Source: an uncultured Erythrobacter sp. (lineage in GTDB: Bacteria > Pseudomonadota > Alphaproteobacteria > Sphingomonadales > Sphingomonadaceae). From it: a DNA stretch of 64,000 nucleotides. Under the pieces are notes generated by a model. That model saw only the letters and a program-made list of their open reading frames with translations, made no database searches and had not been told where the DNA came from. Shown here one piece after another: positions 42,147 through 50,815 of the stretch (positions are counted from its first letter, which is position 1; each line of letters starts with the position of its first letter). Both the position numbers and the translations under genes were made by a program. The DNA is taken from assembly GCF_947499705.1 (NCBI RefSeq), contig NZ_CANMPJ010000002.1, positions 1 to 64,000 on the forward strand, given 5' to 3'.

Positions 42147-43226
42147 TCAGCCTTTCGTCCAGCTCGCGACCACTGCCGCGCCGTTGTCATCGCTCGAACG
42201 AAGCACACCCGGCGTCCGATCAAAACGCGGAGCGGGCGCGGTGTGCCATTCGCCTTCGTGCTGAACGAAGGTCTCACGCGCTTTCATGTGAGGGTGATCG
42301 CGCGCTTCGTCCAATTCGAGCACCGGCGCGAAGCAGGCGTCCGATCCTTCGAGCAATCGGGTCCATTCCGCCTGAGGCCTGGTCTTGAACAAGGCGGCGA
42401 GCTTCTCCGCATATTCGTCCCAATTTGCGGGGTTCATCTGACCGTCGGCCAGCTCTGCCGGGGCGCCAGACTTCGCCAGCAACTCGGCATAGAATTGCGG
42501 CTCAATCGCGCCGACGGACACTTCCTTGCCGTCAGCACATTCGAAACAGCGGTAGAAATGCGCAGCTCCCCCAAGCATGCCCTTGCCGCGTTCAGTGGTG
42601 AGGAAGGCCCTGCCGCCTGCACCGAAGAAAAAGCTCATCAGGCTGGTCGCGCCGTCGACGATTGCAGCATCGACAACCTGCCCCTTGCCCGAGCGTTCGC
42701 GCTCATACAGCGCGGCGAGGATGCCGAACGCGCAATACATCGACCCGCCGCCGAAATCGCCGACAAGGTTCTGCGGCGGGACGGCGGTTTCTCCTGCCCG
42801 GCCAACTGCCGAGAGCGCGCCGGTGATCGCGATATAGTTGATGTCGTGCCCGGCGGCCTGTGACAGCGGCCCATCCTGACCCCAGCCGGTCATGCGGGCG
42901 TAGACAAGGCGCTCATTTGCGCCGAGCAATTCGTCCGGGCCCAGACCAAGCCGCTCCATCACGCCGGGGCGGAAACCTTCGATCAGCACATCGGCCTTGG
43001 CGCAGGCATCGCGGCAGAAGGCCTTGCCTTCGTTGCTCTTGAGATCGACCGCCACACGGTGCCGCGCGCGCTCGACCACGGGGTTGCTCACCGCGCTGCC
43101 GGGACGGTCGATCCGAACCACTTCCGCACCCAAATCTGCCAGCAACATCGCAACATGCGGCCCCGGCCCGATCCCTGCAAATTCGATCACCTTGAGGCCG
43201 GTCAGCGGCCCGCTCGCCTGGTTCAT
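42147..43226 (-). CDS. CaiB/BaiF family acyl-CoA transferase
   Basis: A class-III CoA transferase or alpha-methylacyl-CoA racemase-like enzyme of 359 residues. The N-terminus LKVIEFAGIGPGPHVAMLLADLGAEVVRIDRPG is the family hallmark. The catalytic Asp lies in VGDFGGGSMYCAFG, and RAFLTTERGKGMLGG is close to racemase sequences. GIGPGP at the N-terminus suggests the racemase (Amacr) subgroup rather than formyl-CoA transferase. It is co-transcribed with the MaoC gene. The GT/sugar genes across the divergent 195-bp gap are unrelated. Confidence 0.92.
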   Translation of the reverse strand: MNQASGPLTGLKVIEFAGIGPGPHVAMLLADLGAEVVRIDRPGSAVSNPVVERARHRVAVDLKSNEGKAFCRDACAKADVLIEGFRPGVMERLGLGPDELLGANERLVYARMTGWGQDGPLSQAAGHDINYIAITGALSAVGRAGETAVPPQNLVGDFGGGSMYCAFGILAALYERERSGKGQVVDAAIVDGATSLMSFFFGAGGRAFLTTERGKGMLGGAAHFYRCFECADGKEVSVGAIEPQFYAELLAKSGAPAELADGQMNPANWDEYAEKLAALFKTRPQAEWTRLLEGSDACFAPVLELDEARDHPHMKARETFVQHEGEWHTAPAPRFDRTPGVLRSSDDNGAAVVASWTKG

Positions 43227-43421
43227 CTGTCAACTCTCCCTTGCCACATCCTGTGGCGCGCAAGCGACAGACTGGCAAGACTTGAGAACCGGACCTGTGA
43301 ACCAGCCTGTGAACCGGCCATGCGTTGTGCGTTGCACCACACCGGCGGCGTTGCTACGCGAATTTGCGTATCAAAATGTTAGCGCCCTGCGCACCAGCTG
43401 TAGAACCAATGAGGTCGATGA

Positions 43422-43880
43422 GTGAGCACGAGCCAACGGACAGTGCTTGCCGCAGCTTCGGGCGGCGGCCATTGGGAGCAAATGATGCTTCTAAGGCCTG
43501 CGCTTGAGAAGTTTGACGTGCGCTTTGCGACCACAGAGCCGCTACTGCCGAAACAGCATGGGATCGAGAACGCCGAAACGCTTCCCGACTGCAACCAGAA
43601 TATGCCGCTGCGATCCGTCATGTGCGCATTCGTTGCAGCCTGGATTATCCTCAAGATCCGCCCCGATGTCGTGATTTCGACTGGCGCGGCCCCCGGTTTT
43701 TTCTGCATTCTGTTCGGGCGCATGATCGGTGCGAAAACACTCTGGATCGACAGTGTCGCCAATGGTGAGCAGCTTTCGATGTGCGGCAAACTCTCCAGGA
43801 AATTCGCGCATGAATGCCTCACCCAGTGGGAGCATCTCGCCGCCGAGCCGAGCCCGCGCTATTTCGGAGCCGTGCTGTGA
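43422..43880 (+). CDS. PssD/Alg14-like glycosyltransferase subunit
   Basis: The first gene of the polysaccharide locus: a 152-residue N-terminal half of a split GT-B glycosyltransferase. It opens VLAAASGGGHWEQMMLLRPAL, as Alg14/PssD/Cps14F do, and has a hydrophobic membrane-binding stretch near VAAWIILKIRPDVVISTGA. Its partner is encoded next, with a 4-bp overlap. Together such pairs add the second sugar (often glucuronic acid or galactose) to a lipid-linked monosaccharide at the inner membrane. GTG start with GAGG seven bases upstream. Confidence 0.88.
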   Translation: MSTSQRTVLAAASGGGHWEQMMLLRPALEKFDVRFATTEPLLPKQHGIENAETLPDCNQNMPLRSVMCAFVAAWIILKIRPDVVISTGAAPGFFCILFGRMIGAKTLWIDSVANGEQLSMCGKLSRKFAHECLTQWEHLAAEPSPRYFGAVL

Positions 43881-44359
43881 TCCTCGTTACGGTCGGCATG
43901 CAACTCGGTTTCGACCGGCTTATCGAGGCGATGGACAAGCTCGCGCCTGATCTTGACCAGCCGATCATCGCGCAAACTGGCAAGGGCAGCTACAGCCCCC
44001 GGCATATGGAGGCGCGCATCAAGATTGCGCCAGCCGATTTCGAAGAGATGGTCGAGCAATCGAGCCTGATCGTCAGCCATGCCGGGATCGGCACCGTCCT
44101 GACGGCAGCTCGCTTTGGCAAACCAGTCCTGCTGATGCCCCGGCGCGCCGCACTCGGCGAACACCGCAACGACCACCAACTTGCCACCGTCCGCAATCTG
44201 GAGGGAAGGCCCGGAATTCTCGTCGCGATGGACGAGACCGAACTTGCAGATCGCATCTGCGAGGGGCTTTCCCTCAATGAGGTCACGAAGCCACCTTCCC
44301 CGCCTGCAGAGCAGCTCCAGTCGGCGATCACGCGCTTTATCGAGACGGGAAATCTGTAA
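43877..44359 (+). CDS. PssE/Alg13-like glycosyltransferase subunit
   Basis: The catalytic, nucleotide-sugar-binding half of the split transferase (160 residues). It starts VILVTVGMQLGFDRLIEAMD and contains the donor-site motif LIVSHAGIGTVLTAARFGKPVLLMPRR...EHRNDHQ, typical of PssE/Cps14G. GTG at 43877 overlaps the stop of the first subunit (GTGA). The frame is open for 21 codons further upstream, but that part overlaps the partner gene and does not resemble the family. Confidence 0.88.
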   Translation: MILVTVGMQLGFDRLIEAMDKLAPDLDQPIIAQTGKGSYSPRHMEARIKIAPADFEEMVEQSSLIVSHAGIGTVLTAARFGKPVLLMPRRAALGEHRNDHQLATVRNLEGRPGILVAMDETELADRICEGLSLNEVTKPPSPPAEQLQSAITRFIETGNL

Positions 44360-44399
44360 TGGCTTGCAGTAGTCACAGTATCGGCAAAGGGCGGGTCGC

Positions 44400-45455
44400 A
44401 TGACAGCGTTTCGATGGGGCATCTGGGGGACCGGCGACGTTGCCAGGAAGTTCGCCCTTGGCCTGGGTGCGGTCGAAGGGGCTTCTCTTGCCTGGACACT
44501 CAGCCGCGACCAATCCCGTGCCGATGCCTTTGCGCAGCGCATTGGCGCTCCGGTCGGATTTTCGAGCCTTGAAGACGCTGCTGCTACGGGAGCGGACGCG
44601 GTATATATCGCGACCCCGGCGCATGCTCATGCGGACAACGCCGTCGCCGCGCTCGAAGCCGGCATCCCGGTCCTCGTCGAGAAACCCTTCGCCTCCAGCT
44701 TCGCCGATGCGCAGCGCATTGTCGACGCCGCCCGGGAACGGAAGGTCTTCGCGATGGAAGCGATGTGGACGCGCTTTCAGCCCAACGTCATCGAAGCGGC
44801 CAAGCTCATCGCTTCGGGCGCAATCGGAACCCCGCGCCTTCTGCGCGGTGAGGTCTGTATCGCCACCAAGCCCGGAGGGTCGCTCTACGATCCGAACGGC
44901 GGCGGCGCCTTGCGGCAGCGCGGGATCTACCCGCTTTCGCTGGCGGCGCATTTCCTCGGCTTTCCGGACAAATCCTCCGCCATCATCCGCCGGGGCCAAT
45001 CCGGTGCCGATGAAGAAACTGGGGTTCAACTGCGCCATCCCGGCGGCGCGATCTCCCAGATACGCGCAAGCCTGACGACGACCGCGCCCAACTCGTTGGA
45101 AATCCTCGGTGACAAGGGTTCGTTGCGCTTTGAAGGTCGCATCTGGCGACCATCCGCGCTCCATCTGAAGCAATACAAAGCGCGCGGTGAGGGTGGATCG
45201 CCCGGCAAACTTGCCGACCTGCGCGAGACCGGATTGGGACAGAGCGCGCAGCGTATCTTGATGCCGCTGATGGACCGAAAAGGGCGCCGCAGGATTTCCG
45301 CTGCCAGCCGGAGCAATGGCTACGGCTATCAAGCGGAAGAAGTGATGGCCCGGATCGTGGCGGGCGACCTCGAAAGCCCGCGCATGCCCCTGTCCGAAAG
45401 CCTGGCTCTGACCGAATTGATGGACCGCCTGCTCGACGAAAGAGACGCTTCGTGA
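44400..45455 (+). CDS. Gfo/Idh/MocA-family oxidoreductase
   Basis: A 351-residue NAD(P)-dependent sugar dehydrogenase. The Rossmann start WGIWGTGDVARKFALGL is followed by YIATPAHAHADNAVAALEAG and the EKP motif VLVEKPFASSF, with the catalytic Lys. The C-terminal half is the open beta-sheet. Members of this family oxidise C3 of nucleotide hexuronates (WlbA type) or act on inositols and other sugars. A 4-bp overlap links it to a second family member, which suggests two consecutive oxidations or a dehydrogenase with a close homologue for a precursor of the repeat unit. Confidence 0.9.
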   Translation: MTAFRWGIWGTGDVARKFALGLGAVEGASLAWTLSRDQSRADAFAQRIGAPVGFSSLEDAAATGADAVYIATPAHAHADNAVAALEAGIPVLVEKPFASSFADAQRIVDAARERKVFAMEAMWTRFQPNVIEAAKLIASGAIGTPRLLRGEVCIATKPGGSLYDPNGGGALRQRGIYPLSLAAHFLGFPDKSSAIIRRGQSGADEETGVQLRHPGGAISQIRASLTTTAPNSLEILGDKGSLRFEGRIWRPSALHLKQYKARGEGGSPGKLADLRETGLGQSAQRILMPLMDRKGRRRISAASRSNGYGYQAEEVMARIVAGDLESPRMPLSESLALTELMDRLLDERDAS

Positions 45456-46753
45456 AAACTGCAATTGTCGGCTGCGGCTATGTCTTCGATCACTACATGA
45501 GCACCTGGGATCAACATCCGATCCTGGAGCTGAAGGGTGTCACGGACCTGAAGCCGGATCGAACCAAGTCTGTCTCCGAAGCCTATGGCGTGCACGTCTA
45601 TGACAATTTCGAAGCGATTCTGGCCGACCCCGAGGTCGAACTCGTTCTGAACTTCACGTCCATCGACAGTCATGCCGAGATCATCCGCTCGGCGCTCGAA
45701 GCGGGGAAGCACGTCTACACCGAGAAGCCAGTGACGGAGGACCCCGAAGAGGTTCAGGCGCTCTTCGCGCTTGCCGCTGAACGAGGTCTCTATCTGTCGT
45801 CTGCCCCCTGCAACATGCTTTCCGACACCGTCAGTACCATGCGCCGCGCCGTCCGCGATGGCGTCGTCGGAACGCCGCGCGTTGTCTATGCCGAGTTCGA
45901 CGACAATCCGATTTACCTCATGAAACCGGAAGGTTGGAGGTCGAAAACCGGCGCGCCTTGGCCGTGGAAAGACGAATATGAGCACGGGTGCACCGTCGAG
46001 CATGCCGGCTATTATCTCACATGGCTGGTCGCCATGTTCGGCCCGGTCGCGCGCATTACGGCATTCTCCAAGGCGACGGTGCCCGACAAGGCCGGGGATG
46101 TGGCACTTCAGCCGCCCGATTCCGCTGACTTTTCCGTGGCGTGTCTCGACTTTGAAAGCGGTGTGACTGCGCGCGTCACAATGTCGATCTCTGCGCCTTA
46201 CGATCAACGATTCAGAGTGATCGGCGACAAGGGCGAGCTGTGGACGGACACTTACCGCCATTTCCAAAATCCGGTCTATTTTGAACCGTTCACCCAGCTT
46301 TCCCTCAATGCCCGCAAAGCGAGAGCCGTTCGCTCCAGCGGGATGCTGCGGAAAATCTTCGGGGTCGGGGGCAAGCGCGTACCGCTTGTTAAACGCCCAG
46401 CAGATCCCGGCGCGCCGCGCCGAGGATTCAGTCCCAAGGCGTGGGTCCAGCGGCAAAAGAAGAGCCAGCTCGGCGCACAGGACAAGTGCCTCGGGCCTGC
46501 CCTTCTGGCGAAAGCGATTGAGACCGGCGGCGAAAGTCCCCTTCCCCCCGACTTCGTGATGCACGTCAACGAATTGACCATGGCGATGCACCGTGCCGGC
46601 ACCGAAGGGCGGCCAATCGAGCTGAAGACAAGTTGCGCGATGCCGCCGCTTGAAACCTTCGCTGCCGACAGCGACCGATCCCGGGCCTATCCCGGTCCGG
46701 GCGCACTCAGCAGATTGGCGGAAAAGCTGATCGAACGGTTGCACCGCCATTAG
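45452..46753 (+). CDS. Second Gfo/Idh/MocA-family oxidoreductase
   Basis: A 433-residue relative of the preceding enzyme. It starts with GTG in an ATGA-like overlap and reads MKTAIVGCGYVFDHYMSTW. The EKP motif is in VYTEKPVTEDPEE. It is longer than usual because of a basic insertion and tail after about residue 300 (KARAVRSSGMLRKIFGVGGKR region), which could contact membrane or a partner. The substrate is unknown, but the position before wecC/wecB points to a nucleotide-sugar intermediate. Confidence 0.88.
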   Translation: MKTAIVGCGYVFDHYMSTWDQHPILELKGVTDLKPDRTKSVSEAYGVHVYDNFEAILADPEVELVLNFTSIDSHAEIIRSALEAGKHVYTEKPVTEDPEEVQALFALAAERGLYLSSAPCNMLSDTVSTMRRAVRDGVVGTPRVVYAEFDDNPIYLMKPEGWRSKTGAPWPWKDEYEHGCTVEHAGYYLTWLVAMFGPVARITAFSKATVPDKAGDVALQPPDSADFSVACLDFESGVTARVTMSISAPYDQRFRVIGDKGELWTDTYRHFQNPVYFEPFTQLSLNARKARAVRSSGMLRKIFGVGGKRVPLVKRPADPGAPRRGFSPKAWVQRQKKSQLGAQDKCLGPALLAKAIETGGESPLPPDFVMHVNELTMAMHRAGTEGRPIELKTSCAMPPLETFAADSDRSRAYPGPGALSRLAEKLIERLHRH

Positions 46754-46757
46754 AGGA

Positions 46758-46795
46758 CGATCGTTCCTTCACTTTGCGCCGATAAAAAGTGACGA
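46758..46795 (+). terminator. Hairpin after the oxidoreductase pair
   Basis: TCACTTT (46769-46775) pairs with AAAGTGA (46786-46792), extended outwards by GATCGT/ACGAT with an asymmetric bulge. It lies just past the stop codon and before the wecC promoter region. There is no T run, so termination is uncertain. Confidence 0.45.
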
Positions 46796-46873
46796 TTCCA
46801 GAACAAGCCTAACGCGATCTTAAGCACTTAGCGCCCAATGTCCCGCGCAAATCCCGCGAGGACAATTGAGCAC

Positions 46874-48175
46874 ATGAACGCACCTTTCGACACCGCCTCG
46901 GCTTTCGGGCCGGATGCCAAGACGCAGCCAGCGCCTGACCATCAGGTTGCGGTCATCGGGCTCGGCTATATCGGCCTGCCAACAGCAGCCGTTCTGGCGA
47001 GTTATGGCTGGAATGTCTGCGGCGTCGATGTCTCTGAAAAGGTGGTCGAAACTGTCAATGGCGGCGGCGTCCACATCGAAGAGCGAGATCTCGACCGATT
47101 GGTGCGTGAGGCGTCTGATTCCGGTCGTCTGACGGCCTCAACTGAAGTTCCTGCTGCGCATTTCTACATGATCGCGGTCCCAACACCGCTGACTGAGGAA
47201 AACACTCCGGATATCAGCTACGTCGAGGCTGCAGCGCGCGCCATCGCGCCGAAAATCCTACCGGGCGCCTGTGTGATTGTCGAAAGCACCTCGCCGGTCG
47301 GCACGACCGAGCGAGTGGCGCACATCCTCGCTGAAATGCGTCCAGATCTGAAGCTTCCAGTGTATGGCTCGCAGGAAGCGGGCGATATTGCCGTAGCCTA
47401 TTGTCCCGAAAGGGTTCTGCCCGGCAAGATCGTGCGCGAACTGGTGCAGAATGACCGCGTCATCGGCGGAATCACGCCAGACTGCGCCGAGCGAGCCAAG
47501 GCGCTCTATTCCAGCTTCGTTGAAGGCGACTGCCTAACCACCAATGCTCGCGTCGCCGAAACAGTCAAGCTGACCGAGAACAGCTTCCGTGACGTGAACA
47601 TCGCCTTTGCCAACGAACTCAGCGTGATCGCCGACGACCTCGGCGTCGATGTGTGGGACGTGATCGCGCTCGCCAATCGGCACCCGCGCGTGAACATCCT
47701 GCAACCCGGTCCCGGCGTCGGCGGACATTGCATTGCGGTCGATCCGTGGTTCCTGGTCTCCAGCGCGCCCAAGGTCGCGCGGCTGATCCGCACGGCGCGT
47801 GAAGTCAATGATTTCAAAGCGGTGTACTCCGAACGGCGAATTCGGGCCTTGCTCGATGCAGTGCCGGGCAAGGTCGCATTGCTCGGTCTGGCATTCAAAC
47901 CCGATATCGACGATTTCCGCGAAAGTCCTGCGCTGGAGATCGCGCTGGACCTCGCCAAGACACGCGGACAGCGGATCATGGTGGTAGAGCCTTTCGCCGA
48001 AGAACTGCCCGCCGGTTTCACCGGCACCGGAGCGCAACTCGCCAGTCTTGACGAAGCTCTCAGCACCGCCGAAGTGATCGTTGTGCTTGTCGACCACACC
48101 GCCTTCAAACACCTCACCCCCGCCGATCTCGCGGGCAAGCTGGTGTATGATACGCGCGGCATGATGAAGCGGTGA
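46874..48175 (+). CDS. wecC: UDP-N-acetyl-D-mannosamine dehydrogenase
   Basis: A cytosolic NAD-dependent UDP-sugar dehydrogenase oxidising UDP-ManNAc to UDP-ManNAcA in two steps. The 433 residues contain the NAD motif AVIGLGYIGLP (26-36), VESTSPVGTTERV, ERVLPGKIVRELVQNDRVIGG, the lysine region VKLTENSFRDVNIAFANEL (Lys232) and the nucleophile Cys286 in GVGGHCIAVDPWFL. Closest in motif style to WecC rather than to UDP-glucose dehydrogenase. An alternative ATG lies 12 codons upstream (46838). It overlaps wecB by four bases, and the pair supplies the aminouronate of the polymer. Confidence 0.92.
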   Translation: MNAPFDTASAFGPDAKTQPAPDHQVAVIGLGYIGLPTAAVLASYGWNVCGVDVSEKVVETVNGGGVHIEERDLDRLVREASDSGRLTASTEVPAAHFYMIAVPTPLTEENTPDISYVEAAARAIAPKILPGACVIVESTSPVGTTERVAHILAEMRPDLKLPVYGSQEAGDIAVAYCPERVLPGKIVRELVQNDRVIGGITPDCAERAKALYSSFVEGDCLTTNARVAETVKLTENSFRDVNIAFANELSVIADDLGVDVWDVIALANRHPRVNILQPGPGVGGHCIAVDPWFLVSSAPKVARLIRTAREVNDFKAVYSERRIRALLDAVPGKVALLGLAFKPDIDDFRESPALEIALDLAKTRGQRIMVVEPFAEELPAGFTGTGAQLASLDEALSTAEVIVVLVDHTAFKHLTPADLAGKLVYDTRGMMKR

Positions 48176-49314
48176 ATGCGGCGGTGAACCGACCGCGTAT
48201 CATGGTGACCTTCGGCACGCGGCCCGAAGCGATCAAGATGTTCCCGGTGGTGCAGGCATTGCGCAAAGCTGACCGCTTCGATGTGCGTGTCGCAGTCACA
48301 GCGCAGCACCGCGAAATGCTCGATCAGGTCATGCAGATGGCGGGAATCGAGCCGGATATCGATCTCGACCTGATGCAGCCGGGCCAGAGCCTCGATGCCT
48401 TGTCTGCGCGCATCATAACCCGTTTTGGCGAAGCGCTCGACGCCGAAAAGCCGGACCGTGTCTTAGTCCACGGCGATACGCTGACGACGATGATGGCGAC
48501 GCTCGCCTGCTACTTCCGCCGGATCCCTGTTGGCCACGTCGAAGCAGGATTGCGCAGCGGCGACATTTACGCGCCCTGGCCCGAGGAAGTGAACCGAAAG
48601 GTGACAGGCGCAGTGGCCGATTTGCACTTCGCTCCGACCGAAAACGCCGCCGCCGCCTTGCGCGCCGAGAATGTCCCGGAAAGCGCGATCCACATCACTG
48701 GCAACACAGTGATCGACGCGCTGCTCGCAGCCCGCGCCAAGATCGCTGCCGACCCTTCGCTTGCCCCGGCGATCACACCGCTCAAACAGCGGTTCGAAGG
48801 CAAGCGGATTATCGCTGTCACCGCCCACCGGCGCGAGAACTTTGGCGAAGGGATGAAGCAGATTGCCTCAGCCCTGCGGCAGCTTGCCAGCCGCGAAGAC
48901 ACAGCGCTCATCTATCCGATGCATCCCAATCCGAACGTCGCCGAAGTCATGCAGCCCGCTCTGTCGGACATCGCGAATGTCGCGCTGATCGAGCCGCTCG
49001 ACTACCTCAACTTCGTCGCGATGATGGAAGCGGCGGAGATCGTGCTCACGGATTCCGGCGGTATTCAGGAGGAGGCTCCGAGCCTCGGCAAGCCAGTGCT
49101 CGTAATGCGCGACACGACCGAGCGCCCTGAAGGCATCACAGCGGGGACCGCCCTGCTAACCGGGGCGAATACCGCGCAAATCGTGTCGGAGGTCAGCCGC
49201 CTGCTCGACAATCCAGCCGCTTACGAAAGCATGGCAAAGGCCCACAATCCCTACGGTGATGGCACCGCCAGCCAGCAAATTGCTGACATCATCGCCGAGT
49301 GTCACGCGGCCTGA
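48172..49314 (+). CDS. wecB: UDP-N-acetylglucosamine 2-epimerase (non-hydrolysing)
   Basis: Converts UDP-GlcNAc to UDP-ManNAc, the substrate of WecC. The 380 residues show the family blocks FGTRPEAIKMFPVV, VHGDTLTTMMA, HVEAGLRSGDIYAPWPEE, VTAHRRENFG and the late LTDSGGIQEEAPSLGKPVL. It starts with GTG overlapping the wecC stop codon. Its end overlaps the convergent hypothetical membrane gene by 26 bp. Confidence 0.95.
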   Translation: MNAAVNRPRIMVTFGTRPEAIKMFPVVQALRKADRFDVRVAVTAQHREMLDQVMQMAGIEPDIDLDLMQPGQSLDALSARIITRFGEALDAEKPDRVLVHGDTLTTMMATLACYFRRIPVGHVEAGLRSGDIYAPWPEEVNRKVTGAVADLHFAPTENAAAALRAENVPESAIHITGNTVIDALLAARAKIAADPSLAPAITPLKQRFEGKRIIAVTAHRRENFGEGMKQIASALRQLASREDTALIYPMHPNPNVAEVMQPALSDIANVALIEPLDYLNFVAMMEAAEIVLTDSGGIQEEAPSLGKPVLVMRDTTERPEGITAGTALLTGANTAQIVSEVSRLLDNPAAYESMAKAHNPYGDGTASQQIADIIAECHAA

Positions 49315-49864
49315 TTGCCGCGCCTTGGACCACGACCCAAACGTAGTAGACCGCGCATCCAGCGACCAATACCGACGCACCAATATCGATGATCCAATTG
49401 AGCTTCAGCGGGCCGAACAGCAGCTTGTCGAGCGCGCTGAACGAAACAATCCGAACGGCGATCAGGGCGGCCATTGCCATCCCCGCCGCCTGCGCGGCGA
49501 TCACCGTGAAATTGCGCCGTCCACGTGCGCCGCGCGCTTTCCTGAATATCCAGAAAAATCCCGCCGCTCCGACAAGCCCGGCAATCACCAAGACGATTAT
49601 GCCCTGAAAGCCCCGCCGGTCATCGTAGCTGTCGGTCGCGAGCAGCATCTCGCGCAGTTCATCCCGCCATATCTCCTCCAGATTGAGCACCCGCAGCACA
49701 GCCAATACCGAGAACAGCAGCGCCAGCAGTCCCCAACTCCGCCAATGGGCTGGGATTTGGCGCTTGAGCAGCGCGGTCGCGAGTGAAGCAAGACATGACA
49801 AAACCACTCCCCCATAGAGCGCAGCCGCTACAAGGCTCAGCATAGACGGTCCGGGTGAAGGCAT
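49289..49864 (-). CDS. Hypothetical four-span membrane protein
   Basis: A 191-residue protein with four membrane segments (about LSLVAAALYGGVVLSCLASL, then WGLLALLFSVLAVL, GIIVLVIAGLVGAAGFFWIF and a C-terminal pair around IIDIGASVLVAGCAVYYVW). It is unlike the neighbouring sugar genes and transcribed against them. I do not recognise a family. The ATG at 49864 is a reasonable start; another at 49843 would give a protein beginning at the first span. It could be an accessory of the export complex or unrelated. Confidence 0.55.
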   Translation of the reverse strand: MPSPGPSMLSLVAAALYGGVVLSCLASLATALLKRQIPAHWRSWGLLALLFSVLAVLRVLNLEEIWRDELREMLLATDSYDDRRGFQGIIVLVIAGLVGAAGFFWIFRKARGARGRRNFTVIAAQAAGMAMAALIAVRIVSFSALDKLLFGPLKLNWIIDIGASVLVAGCAVYYVWVVVQGAAIRPRDTRR

Positions 49865-50085
49865 GCAGTCGGCTTTCGCGAGTATGGCTCGAAGGGCTTG
49901 GCACAAGACATAGCATCGGCACCACTCGCCGCAATCGCCGCACGCCGCTGAAGCCCCACGTTTTTTGCGACATATCGTCCCAGCGCAGTCAGCGGTCGCC
50001 CGTGCCCAGTTTTGTGAGTGTCTCTGTTGCACTGCGGCAGAGGCGCGTCTAAGGCTTTTCCCGTATTGGTTGGAGGGATTACGTA

Positions 50086-50808
50086 ATGCGTCCTAGGGCT
50101 CTAAATTTCCTGTTTGCTTCTGGATTGGCAGGGCTTTCGCTGGCCGGGTGTTCTTCGACGCCTGAACCGGTCGTTGGCGTGGCTGCATCGCAGCCGGTAA
50201 GCGCTCTGGGACAAGACGGTTTCTCCGTCGCACGGCCCAAGACTTACTTGCTGCGCCCAACTGACAAGATTTCGGTCAATGTCTTCCGTGAGCCCGACTT
50301 CTCGATGGAGCTCGTCCAGGTCGGCGTCGAAGGCAATGTCTCGCTTCCGTTGCTGGGATCGATCCCCGCTGCAGGGATGACCGCACAACAATTTGAAACC
50401 GACGTGGCCCGCCGGCTCGCCGCAGCCGGGCTGAAGTCGCCGATGGTTGCTGTCAACGTCGCTGAATATGCCTCGCACCTCGTGACGGTTGAAGGCGCTG
50501 TGACCACACCGGGCGTCTATCCGTTCGAACCCGGTGCGCGTCTCTCATCAGCGATCGCAATGGCCGAAGGTACAGAGCGCGTCGCCAAGCGTAGCCAGGT
50601 CGCGGTATTCCGCACGCGCGGCGACCAAATCTACGTCGCCAAGTTCGACTATGGTGCTGTCAGTCAGGGCACAATGCTCGACCCTGTGCTCGAACCCAAC
50701 GACCGTGTTGTCGTCGGCACCGATGGCCTTTCGGTTTTCTGGCAAGACGCTCTGAAAGCAATTCCGGCTCTCGGTGTCTTCGCGACAGTGGCCGTGAACA
50801 ACAACTGA
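50086..50808 (+). CDS. Wza-like polysaccharide export lipoprotein
   Basis: A 240-residue outer-membrane auxiliary protein for capsule/EPS export. The lipobox is LAGCSS (Cys about residue 22). The polysaccharide-export-sensor domain starts YLLRPTDKISVNVFREPDFS, and a SLBB-like second domain contains VTVEGAVTTPGVYPFEPGARLSSAI. At 240 residues it is shorter than Wza (about 380) and lacks the C-terminal membrane helix, as in many alphaproteobacterial EPS exporters. GGAGGGA is eight bases before the ATG. It heads the wza-wzc-GT2-GT2 run. Confidence 0.9.
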   Translation: MRPRALNFLFASGLAGLSLAGCSSTPEPVVGVAASQPVSALGQDGFSVARPKTYLLRPTDKISVNVFREPDFSMELVQVGVEGNVSLPLLGSIPAAGMTAQQFETDVARRLAAAGLKSPMVAVNVAEYASHLVTVEGAVTTPGVYPFEPGARLSSAIAMAEGTERVAKRSQVAVFRTRGDQIYVAKFDYGAVSQGTMLDPVLEPNDRVVVGTDGLSVFWQDALKAIPALGVFATVAVNNN

Positions 50809-50815
50809 TAAACCT

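Noticed and set aside
45329..46750. A 473-codon minus-strand frame opposite the oxidoreductase genes
   Set aside because: The plus-strand frame has clear Gfo/Idh/MocA motifs; the antisense translation has none.
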